Shown here: positions 26,071 to 33,943 of the stretch, piece by piece
How positions within the stretch are numbered: the first letter of the stretch is position 1
How the letters are laid out: every line of letters starts with the position of its first letter
Source: Nocardioides renjunii
GTDB taxonomy: Bacteria > Actinomycetota > Actinomycetes > Propionibacteriales > Nocardioidaceae
Direction: 5' to 3'
Length of the DNA stretch: 64,000 nucleotides
Assembly (NCBI RefSeq): GCF_034661175.1
Contig: NZ_CP141058.1
Span: 2,356,001 to 2,420,000 of the forward strand
Program-made: the position numbers and the translations under genes
The notes under the pieces: model-generated
What the model saw: the letters and a program-made list of their open reading frames with translations, nothing else
Databases searched by the model: none
Told to the model about the DNA's origin: nothing

Positions 26071-26813
26071 GTGACCTCGGTCCCGCCGTCGGGCTCGGTG
26101 CCGGCACCGCTGTGCGGCGAGCTGTGGGGGTGGTGGACGGGGACCTCAGGAGCGGCGGCGGGCTCGGGAGTCGGCTCGTCGAGCCCGGCGACGCTGGCCA
26201 GCTCGTCCTCGAGGTCGTCCATGTCGGGCAGGTACGGCGCGAGCTCGGGCAGCTCGTCGAGCGAGGTGATCCCGATGCGCTCGAGGAAGTAGGAGGTGGT
26301 GCGGTAGAGGTGGGCACCGCTCTGCTCGTCGTGGCCCGCCTCCTCGACGAGTCCGCGGGACAGCAGGGTCCGCATCACGCCGTCGACGCTCACGCCGCGG
26401 ATGGCGGAGACGCGCGCGCGGGAGACGGGCTGCTTGTAGGCCACGACCGACAGTGTCTCCAGCGCGGCCTGGGTGAGCCGGGCCTGCTGTCCCTCGAGGA
26501 CGAACGACTCCACCACGCCGGCGAACTCCGGTCGCGAGTAGAAGCGCCAGCCGCCGGCCACGGACCGCAGGTCGAAGCCGCGGCCCTGCTCGGCGTACTC
26601 CGCGGCCAGCTGCACGAGCGCCTGCTCCACGTCGGTGACCGGGTGGCCGACGACGGACGCGAGCCGGACGGTGCCCAGCGGCTCGTCGGAGACCATGAGG
26701 ATCGCCTCGAGCGCCGGCCGCAGCTCGGCGACCGCCACCGCGAGCGTGTCGACGGCGTCCTCGGTGACCGGCTGGTCGGACGGTTGGTCCGTCGTCACCT
26801 CGGCCTCGCTCAC
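26067..26813 (-). CDS. scpB: Segregation and condensation protein B
   Basis: This is a 248-aa kleisin-associated subunit of the SMC condensin complex. The GTG at 26813 overlaps the scpA stop (GTGA); the frame stays open upstream but over scpA. The winged-helix core reads ALEAILMVSDEPL ... ALETLSVVAYKQPVSRARVS ... IRGVSVDGVMRTLLSRGLVEE, typical of ScpB. The C-terminal Pro/His-rich tail is variable. Together with ScpA and SMC it compacts and segregates the chromosome. Confidence 0.96.
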   Translation of the reverse strand: MSEAEVTTDQPSDQPVTEDAVDTLAVAVAELRPALEAILMVSDEPLGTVRLASVVGHPVTDVEQALVQLAAEYAEQGRGFDLRSVAGGWRFYSRPEFAGVVESFVLEGQQARLTQAALETLSVVAYKQPVSRARVSAIRGVSVDGVMRTLLSRGLVEEAGHDEQSGAHLYRTTSYFLERIGITSLDELPELAPYLPDMDDLEDELASVAGLDEPTPEPAAAPEVPVHHPHSSPHSGAGTEPDGGTEVT

Positions 26814-27739
26814 TGGTCCTCCTGCTGGTCGTCTGCTGCGCCGGTCGCGGGTGCGGGCGGCAGGGGGACATCCTCGTCCGCGTCGGGCGCCCCGTCGAAC
26901 TCGTCGGTGATCTCGACGTCGCCGTCCTCGTCGCCGGTCCAGCGGACGGTGAGCTCGCCGAGGGGGGTCACCTGGTCGAACGACACCGCTCCCTCGCGGA
27001 ACAGCTCGAGGAGGGAGAGGAACCGCGCCACGGTCGTGAGCCGGTCGGGCGAGTCGCCGCACAGCGCCCGGAAGGTCATGGTGCCGCTGCGGCGCAGCCG
27101 GTCCACCACGATCTGGCCCTGCTCGCGGACGCTGACCTTGGCGGCGTGGATGTGCTGCAGCGACACCTCGAGGACCGGCTTGGGCTCGAGCGCGCGTGCC
27201 GCGAGCCGGGCGAACTCGTCGAGCCCCATCCCGATGAGCACCTCGGGCAGGAGGGTGGCGAAGCGCTCCTCCAGACCGACCGCGCGAGGGTGGCTCCGCG
27301 ACTCCGCGGCCAGGCGCTCCTCCATGACCGAGGCGACCTGCTTGAACGCGCGATACTGCATGAGCCGGGCGAAGAGCAGGTCGCGGGCCTCGAGCAGCGC
27401 CAGGTCCTCCTCGTCCTCGACGTCGCCCTGCGGCAGCAGCCGCGCCGCTTTGAGGTCGAGCAGCGTGGCGGCGACGACCAGGAACGACGTGGTCTGCTCG
27501 AGGTCCCAGGCGCCGCCCAGGTTCTTCACGTGGGCGATGAACTCGTCGGTGACCTGCGACAGCGCGACCTCGGTGATGTCGAGCTTGTGCTTGGCGATCA
27601 GCCCGAGCAGCAGGTCGAACGGCCCCTCGAAGTTGTCGAGGCGTACGGCGAAGGCCGGCGTCTCGCCGCCCGGCTCGAGCCCGGCACCGGTGGCGAGGTC
27701 CGGACCGGGGCTGCTGGCCAGCTCGGGCGTGGCGCTCAC
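26810..27739 (-). CDS. scpA: Segregation and condensation protein A (kleisin)
   Basis: This is a 309-aa kleisin. The N-terminal FAVRLDNFEGPFDLLLGLIA and TEVALSQVTDEFIAHV are the family signature that binds the SMC neck, and the C-terminal winged helix lies near MTFRALCGDSPDRLTTVARF. The acidic tail is variable. The GTG start overlaps the stop of the RHH-like gene (GTGA), and the stop overlaps scpB. Confidence 0.97.
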   Translation of the reverse strand: MSATPELASSPGPDLATGAGLEPGGETPAFAVRLDNFEGPFDLLLGLIAKHKLDITEVALSQVTDEFIAHVKNLGGAWDLEQTTSFLVVAATLLDLKAARLLPQGDVEDEEDLALLEARDLLFARLMQYRAFKQVASVMEERLAAESRSHPRAVGLEERFATLLPEVLIGMGLDEFARLAARALEPKPVLEVSLQHIHAAKVSVREQGQIVVDRLRRSGTMTFRALCGDSPDRLTTVARFLSLLELFREGAVSFDQVTPLGELTVRWTGDEDGDVEITDEFDGAPDADEDVPLPPAPATGAADDQQEDQ

Positions 27740-28104
27740 TCGTCCAGCAGTCGCTGGACCAGGGCGCTGTCGGCGCCCTGGGTCTCGAGGTCGGCGAGCA
27801 CGAGCGCGAGCGCCTCCCGCACCAGGCGGCCGCGGTCCACGGCGAGGCCGTGGCGACGCAGGGTCAGCCGGGCGTGCTCGATGTCGAGCAGCTCGTCGGC
27901 GGTCACGTAGACGGTCATCTTCTCGTCGTGGCGCACCCGCCCGCTGGGCCGCTTGGGCCCGGTGGGCTCCACCACCTCGACCGCGACCTCGGCGTCGTCG
28001 GCGACCGCGCGGACGCGGCGCGGCCGCTGCTCGGGTGCCGGCTGCGCGCCCGTGGTCGGGTCGGTCGTCAGCCGGAACAGGTCGTCCGCGGCCGGCATGC
28101 TCAC
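27736..28104 (-). CDS. Small RHH-like protein between parA and scpA
   Basis: This is a 122-aa protein. The start is taken as GTG at 28104, overlapping the parA stop (GTGA), though an ATG at 28098 is equally usable. The N-terminal half is a charged linker. The C-terminal half (KMTVYVTADELLDIEHARLT onward) has the beta-strand plus two helices of a ribbon-helix-helix DNA-binding protein. Placed between a ParA ATPase and ScpA it may be the DNA-binding partner of that ParA; this is inference. A comparable protein occurs in many actinobacterial parA-scpA loci. Confidence 0.75.
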   Translation of the reverse strand: MSMPAADDLFRLTTDPTTGAQPAPEQRPRRVRAVADDAEVAVEVVEPTGPKRPSGRVRHDEKMTVYVTADELLDIEHARLTLRRHGLAVDRGRLVREALALVLADLETQGADSALVQRLLDE

Positions 28105-29144
28105 TCGGCGGGCCACCGGGTCAGCACCTCCCTCGCGAGCTGGCGGTAGGCGTCGGCGCCGGTCGACGACGAGGCGTACGAGGTGATCGGCTCGCCGGCG
28201 ACCGTGGCGTCGGAGAACTTCACCGTCCGGCGGATGACGGTGTGGAACACCTTGTCCCCCCACGCCGAGACGAGCCGCTCCATGACCTCGCGGCTGTGGA
28301 GCGTGCGCCCGTCGAACATCGTGCCGAGGACCCCGTCGATCTCCAGCTTGGGGTTGAGCCGCTCGCGGACCTTGTCGATCGTGGTCTTGAGCAGCGCCAC
28401 GCCGCGCAGCGCGAAGTACTCGCACTCCAGCGGGACGATCACGCCGTCGGAGGCCGTGAGCGCGTTGACGGTGAGCAGGCCGAGCGAGGGCTGGCAGTCG
28501 ATCAGGATGATGTCGTAGTCGGCCAGCGCGGGGGCCAGGACCCGCTGGAGGGTCTGCTCACGCGCCACCTCGTGCACGAGCTGCACCTCGGCGGCCGACA
28601 GGTCGATGTTGGAGGGCAGCAGGTCCATGCCCTCGATGCCCGAGGGGACCACGACGTCGTCGAGCGTCGTCTCGCGGTCCATCAGGAGGTTGTAGATGGT
28701 CAGGTCCATCTCGTGCGGGTTGAGCCCGAGCCCCACCGACAGCGAGCCCTGCGGGTCGAAGTCGACGAGCAGCACCCGGCGGCCGGTCTCGGCGAGGGAG
28801 GCACCCAGGTTGATGGTGGTGGTGGTCTTGCCGACCCCGCCCTTCTGGTTGCACATCGAGATGACGCGGGCGCCGCCGTGCTCGGTCACCGCCGCGGGCT
28901 CCGGGAAGACCGGCATCGGGCGTCCCGTCGGGCCGATCGTCACCTCCGCCGGGGACTCGACCGTCGCCTGCGCGGCAGGCGCGACGACGGGGCGTTCGAA
29001 GGGCAGGGGCTGGGTCACGGTGTGCTCGTCTCGGGGGGAAGGACGCGACTGGGCGGGTGGCTGGGGTTGGGGAGGTCGGACGAGCGGCGGCATCTCGGAG
29101 GCACTGCTGCCCGCGTTCGAACCGGGGAACCCCGCACCGCTCAT
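28101..29144 (-). CDS. ParA-family ATPase
   Basis: This is a 347-aa deviant Walker ATPase. The ATG at 29144 has GAGGAG 5 nt upstream. After a Pro/Ala-rich region of about 90 residues comes the P-loop MCNQKGGVGKTTTTINLGAS, switch LLVDFDPQGSLSVG, and DYDIILIDCQPSLGLLTVNA. It resembles the Rv1708-type ParA encoded upstream of scpA rather than the ParA of a parAB-oriC locus, which would adjoin rsmG and parB. It starts the operon parA-RHH-scpA-scpB-rluB. Confidence 0.93.
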   Translation of the reverse strand: MSGAGFPGSNAGSSASEMPPLVRPPQPQPPAQSRPSPRDEHTVTQPLPFERPVVAPAAQATVESPAEVTIGPTGRPMPVFPEPAAVTEHGGARVISMCNQKGGVGKTTTTINLGASLAETGRRVLLVDFDPQGSLSVGLGLNPHEMDLTIYNLLMDRETTLDDVVVPSGIEGMDLLPSNIDLSAAEVQLVHEVAREQTLQRVLAPALADYDIILIDCQPSLGLLTVNALTASDGVIVPLECEYFALRGVALLKTTIDKVRERLNPKLEIDGVLGTMFDGRTLHSREVMERLVSAWGDKVFHTVIRRTVKFSDATVAGEPITSYASSSTGADAYRQLAREVLTRWPAE

Positions 29145-29305
29145 GTCCACTCCTCGACTTCGTCCTGGGCTTCGATTGGACCACGCCGGGGGGCCCGATC
29201 TTTGTCGACACGTCGACAGTTCCGAGAACGGCGTCGCGCGACTGTAGGACCGCCCCGGAGCAACCCACAACACGGGACGCCAGTCCCACAGGGCCGGTCC
29301 TCGAT

Positions 29306-29366
29306 CTGTGCACCGGGCCCCGGTCCCCTGCACAGGCAGCGGCCGGCTGTGCACAACCCTGTGCAC
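29306..29366. repeat. CTGTGCAC repeats upstream of parA
   Basis: CTGTGCAC occurs at 29306-29313, 29347-29354 and 29359-29366, and the inverted form CTGCACAG at 29328-29335. They lie in the 238-nt gap before parA, which also has the inverted repeat TGTCGA / TCGACA (29203-29218). They could be regulator or ParA-partner binding sites. Confidence 0.45.
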
Positions 29367-29382
29367 TCCCGGGACGGCCGGT

Positions 29383-31989
29383 TCAGGTGTCGCCGAGCCG
29401 TCTCATCGCCGTCGTGGCGAGCACCAGCTCACCGGCTGAGTCGGTGGCGTCGCAGTCGACGACGGCGTCGATCACCCAGTCGTGGTGGCCCTCCGGGTCG
29501 TGGATCGTCTGGCGCAGGTCACGCAGCCGGGCGGTCGTGCCCTCCTCGGCACCGACCGGCTCCCCGGTCCGCTCGTCACCGACGACCAGCAGGTCGGGAC
29601 CCCGGGCGTCGCCGTCGGTGAGCACCGAGTCGTGCTCGGCGTAGTAGTCCTCGAGTGCGGCGTCCCAGACCGAGCGGCCCACGACCACCTGCCGCGGCGG
29701 GTCGGTCCGGTCGGCGGCGGCACGCTCGAGGCGTACGAGCCCGTCGAGGTCGTCGCGCGCGACCGCGTCGACCCGGGCCCACATGGCGTTGCGGAGCATC
29801 ACCCGGAACGGTCGCTCCTGCCTGGACAGCGGCCGGGGTGGCGGCGGCGGCTCATGGTGGGCCACCGCCGTGGAGGCGTGGTCCGGGTCGGACAGGGCCT
29901 CCCACTCGTCGAGGAGCGAGGAGTCGGTCTGGCGCACCGTCTCCCCCAGCCACTCGATGACGTCCTCGACCTCGGGTGAGCGGTGCGTCTCGGGCACGGT
30001 CTGGCGCAGGGTCCGGTAGGCGTCGGTGAGGTAGCGCAGCACCAGGCCCTCCGAGCGGGCCAGCTGGTAGCGGCCGACGAAGTCGGTGAACCCCATCCCG
30101 TTCTCCCACATCTCGCGCACGACCGACTTGGGGCCGAGCGCGTCGTCGCGCAGCCAGGGGTGCGTCTGCTGGTAGGTCCGGTAGAGCGCCTCGAGCAGCT
30201 CGCGCAGCGGCTGGGGCCAGGTGACCTCGTCGAGCAGGGCCATCCGCTCGTCGTACTCCAGGCCGTCGGCCTTCATCTCCCCGATCGCCTCACCGCGCGC
30301 GGCGTGCTGCTGGGCCATGAGGATCTGCCGCGGCGCCTCCAGCACCGCCTCCACGACCGAGACGACGTCGAGGCCGTAGGTCTCCGACTCCGGGTCGAGC
30401 ACGTCGAAGGCGGCCAGGGCGAAGTGCGCCAGCGGCTGGTTGAGCGCGAAGTCGACGGGCAGGTCGACGGTCAGCACGAAGCGGCGACCGTGCTCGTCGA
30501 CCTCGGGCAGGCGGGTCACGATCCCGGTCCGCAGCAGCGAGCGGGCCAGCCGCAGCGCCCGCCGCGCCAGCCGGAGCTGCCCGCGCCGGTCCTCGTGGTT
30601 GTCGGTCAGCAGCCGGCGCAGGACACCGAACGCGTCCTCCTCGCGGGACACGACGTTGACGAGCATCGCGTTGTCGACCTTCATCCGGCTCGTCAGCCGC
30701 TCGGGCACGCCCGCGACGAGCTTGTCGAAGGTCTGCTCGGTCCACACCACGGTGCCCTCGGGCGCCTTCTTGAGCTGCGCCTTGGACTTCTTCTTCCCCG
30801 CCGCCTGCCGCGCGGCCGACTTGGCCTTGGCCTGCTCGTTCTCGATCACGTGCTCCGGCGCCTGCACGACGACGTAGCCGGCCGTGTCGTAGCCGGCCCG
30901 GCCCGCGCGGCCGGCGATCTGCTGGAACTCCCGCGTGCGGAGCACCCGCTGCCGGTTGCCGTCGAACTTCGCCAGCCCGGTGAAGAGCACCGTGCGGATG
31001 GGCACGTTGATGCCCACGCCGAGGGTGTCGGTGCCGCAGATGACCCGCAGCAGCCCCGACTGCGCCAGCGTCTCGACGAGCCGGCGGTACTTCGGCAGCA
31101 TCCCGGCGTGGTGCACGCCGATGCCGTTGCGCACCAGCCGCGACAGCGTCTTGCCGAAGCCGGCGCCGAACCGGAAGGCGCCGATGCGCTCGGCGATCGC
31201 GTCCTTGTCGACCTTCTTCGGCGGGTGGCGCAGCAGGTTGGTCGCGTGCTCGACGGCCGCCGCCTGCGTGAAGTGGACGACGTAGACCGGGTCCTGGCCG
31301 GTGCTCACCAGCTCCTCGAGCGTGTCGTCCAGCGGCTCCATCGACCAGCGGAAGCTCAGCGGCACCGGCCGCTCGGCGTCGTCGACGACCGCGGTCTCGC
31401 GACCCGTGCGGCGCCGCAGGTCCTCGACGAAGAACGAGACGTCGCCGAGCGTCGCCGACATCAGCAGGAACTGCGCGTCGACCAGCTCGAGCAGCGGGAC
31501 CTGCCAGGCCCACCCGCGGTCGTGCTCGGAGTAGAAGTGGAACTCGTCCATCACGACGAGGCCCACGTCGGCGCCGCGGCCCTCGCGCAGCGCGATGTTG
31601 GCCAGCACCTCCGCGGTGCAGCAGATGATGGGGGCGTCGGGGTTGACCGCCGCGTCGCCGGTGAGCATGCCGACGTTGTCGGCCCCGAAGACCTCGATGA
31701 GGGAGAAGAACTTCTCGCTGACCAGCGCCTTGATCGGCGCGGTGTAGAAGCTGACCTCGTCGCGGGCGAGCGCAGCGACGTGGGCGCCGATCGCCACCAT
31801 CGACTTCCCGGAACCCGTGGGGGTGGCCAGGACCACGTGGTTGCCGCCGAGCAGCTCGATGACCGCCTCGTCCTGGTGGGGGTAGAGCTCGAGCCCGCGG
31901 TCGGCCACCCACCCGGTGAAGGCGTCGTAGACCGCGTCCGGGTCGGCGCCCGCAGGGACCCGGGTGTCGAGGCGGGCGGGATCGGACAT
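29383..31989 (-). CDS. DEAD/DEAH-box helicase, Ski2-like with DUF3516-type C-terminus
   Basis: This is an 868-aa RNA/DNA helicase. I chose the ATG at 31989 (MSDPARLDTRVPAG). Motifs in order are motif I ATPTGSGKS, Ib-like SFYTAPIKALVSEKF, motif II VVMDEFHF (DEFH in place of DEVH), motif III LLMSATLGD, motif V GTDTLGVGINVPIRT and motif VI QQIAGRAGRAG. The remaining 450 residues, with SRMKVDNAMLVNVVSREED and the long helical end, match the actinobacterial DUF3516 type rather than HelY. Substrate RNA is unknown. It is divergent from the drrAB genes. Confidence 0.92.
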   Translation of the reverse strand: MSDPARLDTRVPAGADPDAVYDAFTGWVADRGLELYPHQDEAVIELLGGNHVVLATPTGSGKSMVAIGAHVAALARDEVSFYTAPIKALVSEKFFSLIEVFGADNVGMLTGDAAVNPDAPIICCTAEVLANIALREGRGADVGLVVMDEFHFYSEHDRGWAWQVPLLELVDAQFLLMSATLGDVSFFVEDLRRRTGRETAVVDDAERPVPLSFRWSMEPLDDTLEELVSTGQDPVYVVHFTQAAAVEHATNLLRHPPKKVDKDAIAERIGAFRFGAGFGKTLSRLVRNGIGVHHAGMLPKYRRLVETLAQSGLLRVICGTDTLGVGINVPIRTVLFTGLAKFDGNRQRVLRTREFQQIAGRAGRAGYDTAGYVVVQAPEHVIENEQAKAKSAARQAAGKKKSKAQLKKAPEGTVVWTEQTFDKLVAGVPERLTSRMKVDNAMLVNVVSREEDAFGVLRRLLTDNHEDRRGQLRLARRALRLARSLLRTGIVTRLPEVDEHGRRFVLTVDLPVDFALNQPLAHFALAAFDVLDPESETYGLDVVSVVEAVLEAPRQILMAQQHAARGEAIGEMKADGLEYDERMALLDEVTWPQPLRELLEALYRTYQQTHPWLRDDALGPKSVVREMWENGMGFTDFVGRYQLARSEGLVLRYLTDAYRTLRQTVPETHRSPEVEDVIEWLGETVRQTDSSLLDEWEALSDPDHASTAVAHHEPPPPPRPLSRQERPFRVMLRNAMWARVDAVARDDLDGLVRLERAAADRTDPPRQVVVGRSVWDAALEDYYAEHDSVLTDGDARGPDLLVVGDERTGEPVGAEEGTTARLRDLRQTIHDPEGHHDWVIDAVVDCDATDSAGELVLATTAMRRLGDT

Positions 31990-32072
31990 GCGTCGATCCA
32001 ACCACCCGCCGGTTTCACCGCCCGACCCGGCGCGCAACCGGGGTGAAACCGCGCAGGCGCAGTGTTCGGGTC

Positions 32073-33128
32073 ATGACCACACACCACCTTGGGCACAGCC
32101 CCGGATCCGGACCCGAGCTGGCCGTCAGCGCCTCCGGGCTCGTCAAGCGGTTCGGCGACCAGCGCGCCGTCGACGGCATCGACCTGCAGGTCCACCGCGG
32201 CGAGGTCTTCGGCGTCCTCGGCCCCAACGGGGCCGGCAAGACCACGATGCTGCAGATGCTCGCGACCCTCCTCCGCATCGACGAGGGCGAGGCGACCGTC
32301 TTCGGCCGCGACGTCAGCGCCGAGCCCCACGCCGTACGCCGCCTCCTCGGCGTCACCGGGCAGTACGCCTCCGTCGACGAGAACCTGACCGCCACGGAGA
32401 ACCTCTGGCTCTTCGCCCGGCTGCAGGGGCTCGGGCGCACCGAGTCCCGGACCCGCGGGGCCGAGCTGCTCGAGCAGTTCGACCTGACCGAGGCCGCGAA
32501 GAAGCCGATCTCGGCGTTCTCCGGCGGCATGCGGCGCCGGCTCGACCTCGCCGTCAGCCTCCTGACCCGGCCGCCGCTGATCTTCCTCGACGAGCCGACC
32601 ACGGGCCTGGACCCGCGGACCCGCGGCCAGATGTGGGACACCATCCGCGACCTCGTCCGCACCGGCTGCACCGTGCTGCTCACCACGCAGTACCTCGACG
32701 AGGCCGACCAGCTCGCCGACCGCATCGCGGTGATCGACCGCGGCCGCAAGGTCGCCGAGGGCACCGCCGACGAGCTGAAGTCATCGGTTGGGCAGTCCAC
32801 CCTCCAGCTGCAGCTGGCCGACCCCGGGGACCTCCCGCTGGTCGTGGAGGAGGTCCGCCGCCTCCTCGGCGAGGAGGCCGTCCTCACCCCGGAGGCCCGC
32901 CGGATCAACGTGCCGCTGACCCGCACCGACCAGTCGGTCGACGTCCTGGTCGCCCTCCGCGACCGCGACGTGACCATCGAGTCGGTCACCGTCCAGAAGC
33001 CCTCGCTCGACGAGGTCTTCCTGGCCCTCACCGGTCACGACACCCAGGCCCCGGACGGCTCCGACGAGGAGCCGGCTGCCGGGACCACCCCCACCGACCG
33101 CACCCACCAGATGGAGGCCACGCGATGA
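32073..33128 (+). CDS. Daunorubicin-resistance-type ABC ATPase (DrrA-like)
   Basis: This is a 351-aa ATPase with Walker A GPNGAGKTT, signature FSGGMRRRLDLA, Walker B LIFLDEP and the DrrA-type TTGLDPRTRGQMWDTIRDLV, followed by the C-terminal DUF4162 domain. I chose ATG 32073; an in-frame GTG at 32043 is possible. A ribosome binding site is not obvious. It overlaps the permease gene (ATGA). The pair is likely to export a drug or lipid; none of the neighbours points to a substrate. Confidence 0.93.
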   Translation: MTTHHLGHSPGSGPELAVSASGLVKRFGDQRAVDGIDLQVHRGEVFGVLGPNGAGKTTMLQMLATLLRIDEGEATVFGRDVSAEPHAVRRLLGVTGQYASVDENLTATENLWLFARLQGLGRTESRTRGAELLEQFDLTEAAKKPISAFSGGMRRRLDLAVSLLTRPPLIFLDEPTTGLDPRTRGQMWDTIRDLVRTGCTVLLTTQYLDEADQLADRIAVIDRGRKVAEGTADELKSSVGQSTLQLQLADPGDLPLVVEEVRRLLGEEAVLTPEARRINVPLTRTDQSVDVLVALRDRDVTIESVTVQKPSLDEVFLALTGHDTQAPDGSDEEPAAGTTPTDRTHQMEATR

Positions 33129-33943
33129 GCACCGTGCCGATGACCGACCCCGCCGACCTGGCGGGCCGTCCCGACCACGTCAGCGTCTCCGACACCCTCA
33201 GCCAGGTCTGGACCCTCGCCTGGCGGGCCGCCATGAAGATGCGGCGCAGCATGGAGGTGATGTTCGACGTCACGATCCAGCCGCTCGTCTTCACGGCCAT
33301 GTTCGCCTACATCTTCGGCGGCGCCGTGTCCGGTGACGTGCAGAGCTACCTGCCCCTCATCATCACCGGCCTCATCGGCCAGACCGTGCTGACGGCGTGC
33401 GTCGCGACCGGCGTCCAGCTGCGGCAGGACATGGACACCGGCGTCTTCGACCGGTTCAAGGTGCTGCCGATCTCCCGGATCGCGCCCCTCGCCGGTCCGA
33501 TGGTCGCCGACCTCCTGCGCTACTTCATCGCCTCGGTGCTGACGTTCGCGGTGGGCATCGCCATCGGCTACCGACCCGGAGGAGGTGTCCTGGGCGTCGC
33601 CGCCGCCGTGCTGCTCGCGATGCTGGCCGGGTGGTCGCTGGCGTGGATCTTCACGCTGTTCGGCATCGTGGGCCGCAACGCCGCCGGCGTGCAGGGCATC
33701 TCGCTGCTGGTGATGTTCCCGCTGACGTTCCTGTCCAATGCCTTCGTCCCGACCGACACGATGCCCGAGCCGCTGCAGACCTTCGCCGAGGTCAACCCGG
33801 TCTCCCTCGTGATCACCGCCATCCGCGACCTCGCCAACGAGGGGGCGGTCACCGCCGCGGTCGGGTGGGCCCTGCTCGGGTGCGGCGTGATCATCGCCGT
33901 CTTCGCGCCGCTGTCGGTGCGGGCGTTCAACCGGAAGATGTGA
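33125..33943 (+). CDS. ABC-2 permease (DrrB-like)
   Basis: This is a 272-aa membrane protein with about six hydrophobic segments. It matches DrrB: MKMRRSMEVMFDVTIQPLVF at the first segment, RQDMDTGVFDRFKVLPISRI in the loop, and SLLVMFPLTFLSNAFVPTDT near the end. Start ATG overlaps the ATPase stop. The 3' end overlaps the end of the BTAD regulator gene on the other strand by 17 nt, so transcripts run into each other. Confidence 0.93.
   Translation: MSTVPMTDPADLAGRPDHVSVSDTLSQVWTLAWRAAMKMRRSMEVMFDVTIQPLVFTAMFAYIFGGAVSGDVQSYLPLIITGLIGQTVLTACVATGVQLRQDMDTGVFDRFKVLPISRIAPLAGPMVADLLRYFIASVLTFAVGIAIGYRPGGGVLGVAAAVLLAMLAGWSLAWIFTLFGIVGRNAAGVQGISLLVMFPLTFLSNAFVPTDTMPEPLQTFAEVNPVSLVITAIRDLANEGAVTAAVGWALLGCGVIIAVFAPLSVRAFNRKM

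Noticed and set aside
30318..30332. Match to the dispersed motif core inside the helicase gene
   Set aside because: Single hit inside a conserved gene in coding context; not counted as a copy.
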